From Hydrogenispora ethanolica (GTDB lineage Bacteria; Bacillota; UBA4882; UBA8346): 64,000 nt of DNA. Positions within the stretch are counted from its first letter, which is position 1. Each line of letters starts with the position of its first letter. The notes below the pieces were generated by a model that saw only the letters and a program-made list of their open reading frames with translations, made no database searches and was not told where the DNA came from. This document shows positions 8,238-16,382 of the stretch, in pieces. The stretch covers positions 124,001 through 188,000 of the forward strand of contig NZ_SLUN01000001.1 of NCBI RefSeq assembly GCF_004340685.1, read 5' to 3'. The translations under genes were made by a program, and so were the position numbers.

Positions 8238-9992
8238 TCAGATCTTCTCTTTCGCCTCGTAGTAAGTGTGCAACAAGTCATGGGCTTTCTCGCCGTAAGG
8301 CTCGCCGAGATACTCCTTATACAGGCGCAGCACTTCCTCGTTCTGGTGCGATTTGCGTTTGACCTTGTTGCGGTCCTCGGCATAGATCGCTTCCTGGCGC
8401 TTCTTGATGATCTCGATGTCGCCGTGGTGGTAGGGCTGGCCGCCGCCGCCGATGCAGCCGCCGGGGCAGGCCATGATCTCGATGGCGTGGAATTGCGACT
8501 TGCCGGCGCGGATATCCTCCAACAGCTTCCGGGCGTTGCCCAGCTCGTGAGCGATACCGATCTTCAGCTCCAGATCGCCGACCTTGACGGTGGCCTCACG
8601 GATGCCCTGGACGCCGCGCATCGCGGTGAACTCGACGTTCTCCAGCTCCTCGCCGGTGATCCATTCATAGGCGGTGCGGACCGCGGCCTCGATGACGCCG
8701 CCGGTGGTGCCGAAGATGATGCTGGCGCCGGTGCTCTCGCCCATCATCTTATCGAAATCGCTCTCCGGCAGGTTCATGAAATCGATTCCCGCCTCTTTCA
8801 GCATCAGGCCGAACTCGCGGGTGGTGAGCACCAGGTCGACGTTGCTATGCTCTTCCTTGGTCAGCTCGGGACGGGCCGCCTCGGCCTTCTTGGCCACGCA
8901 GGGCATCACCGAGACCACTACCATCTTGGCCGGATCGATCCCCAGCTTCTCCGCGTAATACGTCTTGGCGATGGTGCCGAACATGATCTGCGGCGATTTG
9001 CAGCTGGACGGGATATCCAACAGGTCCGGGAACTGGTGCTCAAAGAATTTGACCCAGGCCGGGCAGCAGCTGGTCAGCATCGGCAGCCGGCCGTGATGCT
9101 GGATCCTGTGCACCAGCTCCGAGGCTTCCTCCAGGATGGTCAGGTCGGCCGCGAAATCGGTGTCGAAGACCGCGTTGAAGCCCATCCGCCGCAGGGCCGT
9201 CACCATCTTGCCGGTGGCGATGGAGCCCGGCTCCATGCCGAAGAGTTCGCCGACGGCGACCCGCACCGCCGGAGCGGTCTGGACCACCACGTATTTATCG
9301 GGGTCGTTCAAGGCCGCCCAGACCTTGCCGGTATGGTTGACCTCGGTCAGGGCCGCGGTCGGACAGACCGCCACGCACTGCCCGCAGTAGGTGCAGGACG
9401 ATTCGGCGATCGGAATGTTGAAGGCGGGACCGACGAAGGCGTCGAAGCCCCGGCCCACCGCCGAGAGAATGCCGCAGGTCTGGACCTCGTTGCACATAGT
9501 CTCGCAACGCCGGCACATGATGCATTTATTGGGGTTTTTGACAATCGCCTTGCTGGAGATGTCGCTCTCGTAATTCATCTTGGCCCCGGTCCATTCGATC
9601 TCGCGGATCCCCAGCCGCTGGGCCAGAGACTGCAGATCGCAGTCCAGGTTCTTGGGGCAGGTGAAACACTCGTTGGGGTGGTTGGACAGGAGCAGCTCCA
9701 CCACCATCCGCCGGGTCTGGATCACCCGCGCGGTATCGGTCCGGACCACCATGCCCTCCATCACCCGCGTCGAACAGGCCGGCGCCAGGCTGGGACGGCC
9801 CTGAACCTCGACCACGCAAACCCGGCACGAAGCGACCTTGTTGACCATTTTGAACTCTTTCAGATCCAAATGGCACAGGGTCGGAATGCTGATTCCGATG
9901 GTTTTGGCTGCCTCCAGAATGGTCGAGCCGGCCGGAACGCTGATTGCCTGATCGTTGATTACCATATTTACAAGCTTATTGTCAGCCATCAT
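8238..9992 (-). CDS. hydA: [FeFe]-hydrogenase catalytic subunit HydA/HndD
   Basis: The 584-residue protein is the catalytic subunit of a multimeric NAD-linked [FeFe]-hydrogenase. In order it has an N-terminal [2Fe-2S] domain (Cys near 40-73), a His-Cys [4Fe-4S] site (HPNECFTCPKNLDC, about 105-118), and two [4Fe-4S] ferredoxin clusters (CIMCRRCETMCN about 157; CTYCGQCVAVCP about 200). The H-cluster motifs follow: TSCCPAW (about 307), MPCVAKKAEAAR (about 363) and EIMACPGGCIGGGGQP (about 508). These motifs are complete, so it should be active. It is the third gene of the operon, 10 bases after hydB. The start is one of two adjacent ATGs behind GAGAGG. By family knowledge it evolves H2 from NADH plus reduced ferredoxin in a bifurcating complex. 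Confidence 0.95.
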   Translation of the reverse strand: MMADNKLVNMVINDQAISVPAGSTILEAAKTIGISIPTLCHLDLKEFKMVNKVASCRVCVVEVQGRPSLAPACSTRVMEGMVVRTDTARVIQTRRMVVELLLSNHPNECFTCPKNLDCDLQSLAQRLGIREIEWTGAKMNYESDISSKAIVKNPNKCIMCRRCETMCNEVQTCGILSAVGRGFDAFVGPAFNIPIAESSCTYCGQCVAVCPTAALTEVNHTGKVWAALNDPDKYVVVQTAPAVRVAVGELFGMEPGSIATGKMVTALRRMGFNAVFDTDFAADLTILEEASELVHRIQHHGRLPMLTSCCPAWVKFFEHQFPDLLDIPSSCKSPQIMFGTIAKTYYAEKLGIDPAKMVVVSVMPCVAKKAEAARPELTKEEHSNVDLVLTTREFGLMLKEAGIDFMNLPESDFDKMMGESTGASIIFGTTGGVIEAAVRTAYEWITGEELENVEFTAMRGVQGIREATVKVGDLELKIGIAHELGNARKLLEDIRAGKSQFHAIEIMACPGGCIGGGGQPYHHGDIEIIKKRQEAIYAEDRNKVKRKSHQNEEVLRLYKEYLGEPYGEKAHDLLHTYYEAKEKI

Positions 9993-10002
9993 CTGCACCT
10001 CT

Positions 10003-11889
10003 CTATGGTTTAATCACTGCGCCGAACTTGCAAGTGGTAAAACAGGCGCCGCATTGAATGCATTTCGTCTGATCGATCGCGTGAACCTTCTTCACTTCGC
10101 CGGAGATGCACTTCACCGGGCACGCCTTGGCGCAGGCGGTGCAGCCGATGCAGCGCTCCTTGTCAATGGAGTATTTGACCAGCGCCTTGCAGGAGCCGGT
10201 GGCGCAGTAGTGTTCCTGGATATGCTGCAAATATTCGTTCTCAAAGAACTTCAAGGTGCTGAGGACCGGATTCGGGGCGGTCTGCCCCAGGCCGCACAGG
10301 GCCGCGTCCTTGATGGTCCGGGCCAGCTTGGTCAGCTTGTCGATGTCGGCCATCTCCGCCTTGCCCTCGGTGATCCGTTCCAGGATCTCGTGGAGCCGTT
10401 TGGTCCCCACCCGGCAGGGGGTGCACTTGCCGCAGGACTCATCCTGGGTGAATTCCAGATAATATTTGGCGATATTGACCATGCAGTCGGTCTCGTCCAT
10501 GACGATCATCCCGCCCGACCCCATGATCGAATCGATCGCTTTCAAACTCTCGTAATCAATCGGCGTATCCAGGTAGTCCTCGGTGATGACGCCGCCCGAG
10601 GGACCGCCGGTCTGCACCGCCTTGAAGCGGTGGCCGTCCTTGATCCCGCCGCCGATCTCATAGATGATCTCCCGCAGCGTGGTGCCCATCGGCACTTCCA
10701 CCAGGCCGACGTTGTTGACCTTGCCGGCCAGGGCGAAGACCTTGGTGCCCTTGCTGCGCTCGGTGCCGATGGCCGCGAACCAGTCGCCGCCGTTCAGGAT
10801 GATCGGCGCGACGTTGGCGTAGGTCTCGACATTGTTGACGCAGGTCGGCTGGCCCCAGAAGCCGCTCTCCGACGGGAAGGGCGGTTTATTGGAAGGCTCG
10901 CCCCGTTTGCCCTCGGCGGAATTGATCAGCGAGGTCTCCTCGCCGCAGACGAAGGCGCCGGCGCCGTAACGCAGCTCGATATCGAAATTGAACCCGGTGC
11001 CGAAAAGATTCCCTCCCAGCAGCCCGTACTCCTTGGCCTGGGCGATGGCGGTCTTCAGCCGCTTGATCGCCAGCGGGTATTCGGCGCGGATATAGATGAC
11101 GCCGGTCGAGGCGCCGATGGCGTAGCCGCCGATGGCCATCGCCTCCAGCACGCTGTGGGGATCGCCCTCCAGCACGCTGCGGTCCATGAAGGCGCCGGGG
11201 TCGCCTTCGTCGGCGTTACAGAAGATATATTTCTGCACCCCGGGGCGGGATTTCCGGGTGAACTCCCATTTCAGGCCGGTGGGGAAGCCGCCGCCGCCCC
11301 GGCCGCGCAAGCCGCTGCGCTTGACGGTGTCGATGACCGTCTCCGGGGTCATCTGGGTCAGGGCCTTTCCCAAGGCCTCGTAGCCGTGGCCCGCGATATA
11401 CTCGTCGATGCTGGTCGGATCGATCACGCCGCAGTTGCGCAAGGCGATCCGCAATTGCTTTCTCTGGCCGGTGGGCTCGAAAGCCTTGGCCTCTTCCAGG
11501 TTGACCCGTTCGAAATTGGGCTCGGTGATTCCGTCCGCCAGCAACTGCTGGCCGACCAGGTGGCCCTTGACGATCTCCCGGGCCTTCGCGGCGTCGACGT
11601 TCCCGTACAGCACCGGCGGCTGGCCGGGCAGATTCACCTGGACCAGCGGCTCCGAATGGCAATAGCCGATGCAGCCGACCGGCACAATCTTGATGTCCGT
11701 CAGTTTCAGGCGTTCCAGTTCTTCCTCGATCGCCTCCTTGACCTCACCGGCGCCGGCGGCGATCCCGCAGGTGGCCATGCCGATCAGCACTTCGGGCCTG
11801 GCCGAAGGCTGGCCGAAGATCCGGTTTTGGATGGTCTTTTCCGCCTGGATGCGTTGTTCCTTCAATTGTTCCAGTGTATTAATGCGCAA
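10003..11889 (-). CDS. hydB: Hydrogenase flavoprotein subunit HydB/HndC (NuoF-like)
   Basis: The 628-residue NuoF-like subunit carries NAD(H) and FMN. It begins with a thioredoxin-like [2Fe-2S] domain (about 30-120), then the FMN/NADH-binding domain with the glycine-rich GRGGGGFPTGLKWEF motif. An SLBB domain, the NuoF-type [4Fe-4S] site (SCGKCTPCRVGTKR) and two C-terminal ferredoxin clusters (CIGCTACAKACP and CIQCGACFTTC) follow. It links NADH oxidation to the clusters of HydA. I chose the TTG start at 11889 because AAAGGAGG lies 9 bases upstream; a longer frame upstream lacks a ribosome binding site. It overlaps the hydC stop by 11 bases, implying translational coupling. Confidence 0.93.
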   Translation of the reverse strand: MRINTLEQLKEQRIQAEKTIQNRIFGQPSARPEVLIGMATCGIAAGAGEVKEAIEEELERLKLTDIKIVPVGCIGYCHSEPLVQVNLPGQPPVLYGNVDAAKAREIVKGHLVGQQLLADGITEPNFERVNLEEAKAFEPTGQRKQLRIALRNCGVIDPTSIDEYIAGHGYEALGKALTQMTPETVIDTVKRSGLRGRGGGGFPTGLKWEFTRKSRPGVQKYIFCNADEGDPGAFMDRSVLEGDPHSVLEAMAIGGYAIGASTGVIYIRAEYPLAIKRLKTAIAQAKEYGLLGGNLFGTGFNFDIELRYGAGAFVCGEETSLINSAEGKRGEPSNKPPFPSESGFWGQPTCVNNVETYANVAPIILNGGDWFAAIGTERSKGTKVFALAGKVNNVGLVEVPMGTTLREIIYEIGGGIKDGHRFKAVQTGGPSGGVITEDYLDTPIDYESLKAIDSIMGSGGMIVMDETDCMVNIAKYYLEFTQDESCGKCTPCRVGTKRLHEILERITEGKAEMADIDKLTKLARTIKDAALCGLGQTAPNPVLSTLKFFENEYLQHIQEHYCATGSCKALVKYSIDKERCIGCTACAKACPVKCISGEVKKVHAIDQTKCIQCGACFTTCKFGAVIKP

Positions 11890-12409
11890 CTCCGGCCGCC
11901 TCCTTTTGATAGCTCTCAATGATCTGGTCCAATTCCGCCACGGTCAGCCGGCCGTAGATCTTGTCGTCGATCATCACGACCGGCGCCAGACCGCAGGCCC
12001 CCACACAGCGGAGGTTTTTCAGGGTGAATAAGCCGTCCTTGGTGGTCTCTCCCTCATGGATCCCCAGCTTCTCCTGGAGCCGCTGGGCCAAGGCCGGGGC
12101 GCCCTTGACGAAGCAGGCGGTTCCCATACAGACGCTGATGGTATGCAGGCCTTGCGGATTCATGGTAAAATTGGTATAAAAACTGACCACGCCGAAGACC
12201 TCGGCTCCGGAGATTCCCATCTTCCGCGCGATATGCAACAACACTTCCCGGGGGAGAAAACCGAAGATCTCCTGGGCCTTGTAGATGATGTCAATCAGCG
12301 CACCCTTGGTACTGGGCAGGCTGTTGATATACTCGTCCAGCCGGGTGAATTTCTCGGGCGGCAGATCCTTGACACTGATGGTTTGGGCGCGAACCCCTGT
12401 TTTGGGCAT
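11879..12409 (-). CDS. hydC: Hydrogenase [2Fe-2S] subunit HydC/HndA (NuoE-like)
   Basis: The 176-residue thioredoxin-like [2Fe-2S] protein matches NuoE. Conserved cysteines occur as CMGTAC (about 101-106) and CVGACGLAP (about 143-151), with the usual helical N-terminus (LPSTKGALIDIIYKAQEIFGFLP). It is the first gene of the hydCBA operon and delivers electrons between NADH/FMN in HydB and the rest of the complex. The ATG at 12409 is preceded by AAAGGGATG; the frame extends upstream but without another good start. The roughly 650-base region upstream contains Rex-like and tandem repeated elements shared with the divergent gene. Confidence 0.93.
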   Translation of the reverse strand: MPKTGVRAQTISVKDLPPEKFTRLDEYINSLPSTKGALIDIIYKAQEIFGFLPREVLLHIARKMGISGAEVFGVVSFYTNFTMNPQGLHTISVCMGTACFVKGAPALAQRLQEKLGIHEGETTKDGLFTLKNLRCVGACGLAPVVMIDDKIYGRLTVAELDQIIESYQKEAAGVAH

Positions 12410-12567
12410 GCAATGATCATCCCTTTCAAAGTTTGTGATGGGGAGAATGGCATCGTTCCTCTGGAACCTGCCGCCATGGAGCATCGCGCGGGCCCGGCGG
12501 TATGGTTTCATGGCGGAGCGGGTTCATGAAAAACCTATGCAACTCTCATGTCTTGCAAAACCAATGC

Positions 12568-12615
12568 TGTGAAAATCGGAACAAAGTAAGATGTGAAATC
12601 GGGAACAAAGTAACT
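12568..12615. repeat. Two tandem 24-bp repeats upstream of hydC
   Basis: Two adjacent 24-bp units at 12568-12591 and 12592-12615 share TGTGAAA, ATCGG and GAACAAAGTAA. Each contains TGTGAA plus ACAA spaced like a degenerate Rex half-site pair. They lie about 160 bases upstream of hydC and may be paired operators. Confidence 0.5.
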
Positions 12616-12679
12616 CCGATCCACCCCTTCTTTCCGGGTTGCAATCACCCAATCTTGCAACGACCCCGGTGCAAAAAGA

Positions 12680-12697
12680 TCGTGAAAAGTGTTACAA
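12680..12697. promoter_or_regulatory. Rex-like operator candidate, hydrogenase side
   Basis: The 18 bases TCGTGAAAAGTGTTACAA match the Rex consensus TTGTGAANNNNTTCACAA at 11 of 14 fixed positions. It sits in the control region of the NADH-linked hydrogenase operon, a common Rex target in clostridia. Confidence 0.35.
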
Positions 12698-12875
12698 TGT
12701 TACAATTTTGTTAATATACTTATTTAAGCACGAAAGTTTCGGAAAGGCAAGATAAAAACCAGTCCCAAAGTTTAAAGATTTGTAATCAAATTGGGAGATA
12801 AAGGCCGGTCTGCCGGAAATAACCTCCGGACCGTCCCCCGGTTGCAAATCATGACCGGCGGCAGGAATCTTTCAC

Positions 12876-12904
12876 TTGAATATATCGTATTATTTGAATA
12901 TAAT
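12876..12904 (+). promoter_or_regulatory. Sigma-A promoter of the CoA-disulfide reductase gene
   Basis: TTGAAT and TATAAT are separated by exactly 17 bases. Transcription would start near 12912, giving a leader of about 150 bases before the start at 13063. Confidence 0.75.
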
Positions 12905-12929
12905 AGATGTATCGGAAGTAACCGCCAGT

Positions 12930-12947
12930 TTGTGACGGCGGTAACAA
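12930..12947. promoter_or_regulatory. Rex-type operator
   Basis: TTGTGACGGCGGTAACAA has the outer halves TTGTGA and TAACAA expected for the NADH-sensing repressor Rex, and the palindrome extends two more bases on each side. It lies about 25 bases downstream of the -10 box, where repressor binding would block transcription. Confidence 0.55.
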
Positions 12948-13062
12948 ACCGGGGACGGCGGCCCGGCCGCTTCATCCGCCGGTCTCGCCGTCGGTTTGCG
13001 GGCAACGGCATGAATCACGGGCCGGCGCGGCCGGCAGGAATAGCGCAAGGAGGAGAATGATC

Positions 13063-15576
13063 ATGGCAAAAAAGATTGTGATCGTGGGAGGCGTGGCCGG
13101 CGGGGCCAGCACCGCCGCGCGGCTGCGGCGGCTGGATGAAACGGCCGAGATTATCCTGCTGGAGAAAGGAGCGGCCATCTCCTACGCCAATTGCGGCCTG
13201 CCGTATTACATCGGCGGAACCATCAGCGAGCGGGAGGAGTTGTTCCTGCAGACCCCGGCGGGGATGAAACGGCGTTTCCGCATCGACGTCCGGGTCCGCC
13301 ACGAAGTGTTGCAGATCGACCCCGCCCGGCGGGAGCTCTCGGTGCGCGATCACCAGGCCGAACGGACCTACAGCGAGCGCTACGACGAGCTGGTGCTCTC
13401 CCCCGGCTCGGCGCCGTTCATCCCCCCCATCCCCGGGACCGGGCTGCCGCAGGTCTTCACCCTGCGCAACATCCCGGACACCGACCGGATCAAGGAATAC
13501 CTCGCCGCGCACCCGGTGGAATCGGCCCTGGTGGTCGGCGGCGGCTTCATCGGCCTGGAAATGGCCGAAAACCTGGCCCATACGGCCAAACGGGTCACCC
13601 TGCTGGAACTGGCCGACCAGGTGCTCGCCAATCTCGATTACGAGATGGCCGCCCCGGTCCAGCAGGAGCTGCGCGACCAAGGGATCGAGCTCCTCCTCGG
13701 CCACGGCCTGGCCGCCATCGAACAGGCCGGCCCGCGGCTGGCGGCGACCCTCCGGGACGGAACCAAACTGGTCGCGGATATCGTGATCCTGGCGGTGGGG
13801 GTCCGGCCCGAGACCCGGCTGGCGGAAGCGGCCGGGCTGGCCCTGGGGAGCACCGGCGCCATCCGGGTCAATGAGCGGCTGCAGACCTCGGACCCCCATA
13901 TTTACGCGGTGGGCGACGCGGTCGAGGTCCGCGAGTGGATCTCCAGCCGTCCGGCCTGGCTGCCGCTGGCCGGGCCGGCCAACCGCCAGGGCCGGCTGCT
14001 GGCGGATATTCTGGCCGGCCGGGAGGCCCGCTACCCGGGGGCCCAGGGCACCGCCATCGTCAAGGTCTTCGACCTCAGCGCCGCCTCCACCGGGCTGAAC
14101 GAAAAGACGCTGCGCCAATGGGGCATCCCCTACCGAAGCTCGATCACCCATTCCAATTCGCACGCCGGCTACTACCCCGGCGCGACGCCGCTCTCCATCA
14201 AGCTGCTCTTCGCGCCGGAGGACGGCCGGCTGTTGGGCGCCCAGGCCGTCGGCGCGGCGGGCGTGGACAAACGCATCGATATTCTGGCCACCGCCATCCG
14301 TTTTGAAAAGACGGTTTACGACTTGACCGACTTGGAGCTGGCCTACGCGCCGCCCTTCTCCTCGGCCAAGGATCCGGTCAATATCGCCGGCTACACCGCG
14401 TCGAACATTCTGGACGGGGCTGTGGCCGTCGCCACCTGGGAGCAAGTGGCCGGAGAGCCGGCGGGCTCCGGGGAGCCGCTGCTGCTCGACGTCAGGGAGC
14501 CCGTCGAATTTCAGCTGGGAGCGATTCCCGGCGCGGTCAACCTCCCCCTCGACCAGCTCCGGGAGCGCCTGGCGGAGCTGCCGCAGGACCGGCCCATCGT
14601 CGCCTACTGCCAGGTGGGGCTCCGGGCGTATCTAGCGGCCCGCATCCTGATGCAGCACGGTTTCACCGGGGTCCAAAACCTGAGCGGCGGCTACAAGACC
14701 CTCCGGGCGGCGCTCCAGGAACGGGAGCTGCTGGCCGGGACGGCCCGCCGCGAGACGGCCGGAACCGCCGCCGGGCCGGGAAGCGCCCCCGCCACTGGGC
14801 CGGCGCCGTCCGGGCCGGACGAACCGCCGGTTCCGGTCAATGCCTGCGGCCTGCAGTGCCCGGGGCCCATCCTCAAGCTCTACCAGGCCATGGGAACTTT
14901 AAGTGAGGGCCGGACCCTGGAGATCGCCGCCTCCGATCCCGGCTTCGCCAACGACGTGGCGGCCTGGTGCGCCCGGACCGGCAATACCCTGTTGCAGCTG
15001 GACCGGGAGCCGGGCCGGATCACCGCCCGGATCCGCAAAGGCGGCGCTCCGGGAGCCGACACCCCCGCCGCCCACTCGTCCCCGGCCCCGGCCGGAGCCG
15101 GCCTGCCACAGGACAAAACCATCGTCGTCTTCAGCGGCGACCTGGATAAGGCTATCGCTTCCTTCATCATCGCCACCGGCGCCGCGGCCATGGGCAGGAA
15201 AGTCACCATGTTCTTCACCTTCTGGGGCCTGAACATCCTGCGCCGCCCGCAGCGGGTGAAGGTCAGGAAAACGCCGCTGGGCCGGATGTTCGGCCTGATG
15301 ATGCCGCGCGGCTCGACGCGGCTGGGCCTCTCCCGGATGAACATGGCCGGCATCGGCCCCAAAATGATCCGCATGGTGATGGGCGGCAAGAATATCGCCT
15401 CGCTGGAGGAGCTGATCGCCGAGGCCCGCGCGCTGGGAATCCGCCTGGTGGCCTGCCAGATGTCCATGGATGTCATGGGCATCCAGCCCGCGGAGCTGCT
15501 GGACGGGGTGGAGATCGGCGGCGTCGCCTCCTACCTGGCGGCGGCCGAGGAAGGCAACGTGAATCTGTTCATCTGA
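13063..15576 (+). CDS. CoA-disulfide reductase fused to rhodanese, TusA and DsrE domains
   Basis: The 837-residue protein has four parts. First is an FAD/NAD-dependent CoA-disulfide reductase: GGVAGG nucleotide motif, redox Cys at about 44 in SYANCGLPYY, and a second dinucleotide motif VVGGGFIGLEMAE near 162. A dimerisation domain runs to about 450. Next is a rhodanese domain (about 455-560; active Cys in AYCQVGLRAY), then a TusA-like sulfur carrier (about 600-665; CGLQCPGPI). Last is a DsrE/peroxiredoxin-like domain (about 680-837). By family knowledge such fusions reduce CoA disulfides or persulfides and relay sulfane sulfur. The start was placed at 13063 because AAGGAGGAG is 7 bases upstream. 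It is monocistronic behind a sigma-A promoter and Rex-like site, so expression probably follows NADH levels. Confidence 0.92.
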   Translation: MAKKIVIVGGVAGGASTAARLRRLDETAEIILLEKGAAISYANCGLPYYIGGTISEREELFLQTPAGMKRRFRIDVRVRHEVLQIDPARRELSVRDHQAERTYSERYDELVLSPGSAPFIPPIPGTGLPQVFTLRNIPDTDRIKEYLAAHPVESALVVGGGFIGLEMAENLAHTAKRVTLLELADQVLANLDYEMAAPVQQELRDQGIELLLGHGLAAIEQAGPRLAATLRDGTKLVADIVILAVGVRPETRLAEAAGLALGSTGAIRVNERLQTSDPHIYAVGDAVEVREWISSRPAWLPLAGPANRQGRLLADILAGREARYPGAQGTAIVKVFDLSAASTGLNEKTLRQWGIPYRSSITHSNSHAGYYPGATPLSIKLLFAPEDGRLLGAQAVGAAGVDKRIDILATAIRFEKTVYDLTDLELAYAPPFSSAKDPVNIAGYTASNILDGAVAVATWEQVAGEPAGSGEPLLLDVREPVEFQLGAIPGAVNLPLDQLRERLAELPQDRPIVAYCQVGLRAYLAARILMQHGFTGVQNLSGGYKTLRAALQERELLAGTARRETAGTAAGPGSAPATGPAPSGPDEPPVPVNACGLQCPGPILKLYQAMGTLSEGRTLEIAASDPGFANDVAAWCARTGNTLLQLDREPGRITARIRKGGAPGADTPAAHSSPAPAGAGLPQDKTIVVFSGDLDKAIASFIIATGAAAMGRKVTMFFTFWGLNILRRPQRVKVRKTPLGRMFGLMMPRGSTRLGLSRMNMAGIGPKMIRMVMGGKNIASLEELIAEARALGIRLVACQMSMDVMGIQPAELLDGVEIGGVASYLAAAEEGNVNLFI

Positions 15577-15581
15577 CCCCG

Positions 15582-15737
15582 AGCCCCTCATCCCCGGCCC
15601 TTCTCCCGGCCGCTGCCGGGAGAAGGGTGTCGAAGCCCGTTATCCTCGCCAATCCGTTCCCAAAACCCTCTCCCGGCCCTTGACGGGAGAGGGTCGGCGC
15701 AGTTTTTTTGCGCCGGGGTGAGGGCTGCCTCGAACGG
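15582..15737 (+). repeat. MITE-like palindromic element, copy 1
   Basis: This is one of four copies of a roughly 155-165-bp element. It runs from (C)AGCCCCTCATCCCCGG to CCGGGGTGAGGGCTG, which are inverted repeats of each other. It has two internal hairpins (CCCTTCTCCCGGC arm and ACCCTCTCCCG arm). It begins 5 bases after the stop of the CoA-disulfide reductase gene and could act as its terminator. Like copy 4, it shares an extra tail (AAAAGTTTGAAG and GCAGCGAGGG) beyond the core. Confidence 0.85.
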
Positions 15738-15965
15738 CAAAAGTTTGAAGTTCAGCAGCGAGGGGAGCATCTGCGTCCTAAGCCGCGGTTAACTTCGCTA
15801 AGAACGCGCAGCAAATTCATTTGCTGACCTAGCCGCCCCGGCCGGACGCCTCTCCTTCACCCCTCCGGAGCGGAACCGGATCAGGACCCGGCGCTTCAGC
15901 GGCGCGGCCGCGACGGGGCGCCGGGTCTTTCTCCCGGAGCTCCGGACCGCCCGCCGGCTCTTCCC

Positions 15966-16190
15966 GGCGATTCTCCGGTTCCTCCTGACGATTCTCCGGT
16001 TCCTCCTGACGATTCTCCGGTTCCTCCTGACGATTCTCCGGTTCCTCCTGACGATTCTCCGGTTCCTCCTGACGATTACGATTCTCCGGTTCCTCCTGAC
16101 GATTCTCCGGTTCCTCCTGACGATTCTCCGGTTCCTCCTGACGATTCTCCGGTTCCTCCTGACGATTCTCCGGTTCCTCCTGACGATTCT
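15966..16190. repeat. 21-bp tandem array (about 10 copies)
   Basis: Ten nearly perfect copies of a 21-base unit that starts CGATTCTCCGG and ends TTCCTCCTGA are arranged five and five, with a single 6-base insertion (CGATTA) between the halves. On the minus strand each unit contains AGGAGG. The array reads in frame as a seven-residue repeat (NRRIVRR) in a minus-strand frame, but no start, ribosome binding site or domain supports a gene. Confidence 0.9.
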
Positions 16191-16222
16191 CCGAAGCCTC
16201 GGGGAAGATTCCCCAAGGCTTC
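16189..16222. other. Hairpin at the end of the 21-bp array
   Basis: The nearly perfect inverted repeat CCGAAGCCTCGGGGAA / TTCCCCAAGGCTTCGG abuts the array. It has no T run. The remaining stretch to 16382 shows no gene. Confidence 0.6.
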
Positions 16223-16382
16223 GGAGGCAGTCAACCGGCGCGGTGAAACGGCGAACCCCAAAAGCTGCCGTAATGGATGAAGTGCCTCCCAAATGCCTTC
16301 GCGGGCGGTCCCACGGCGGGACCGACCCTCCCACAGGAAAAGACAGGAAATTATTTTAGGATAAAATGGAAATAATAAAAAA

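Noticed and set aside
15966-16190. CRISPR array
   Set aside because: The units are directly adjacent, with no unique spacers, and no cas genes are present. The same holds for the 18-bp and 7-bp arrays.
15798-16334. Minus-strand frame with repeated NRRIVRR heptapeptide, possibly a repeat protein
   Set aside because: The frame is open only because the 21-bp array is a multiple of three. It has no start signal, ribosome binding site or domain outside the array.
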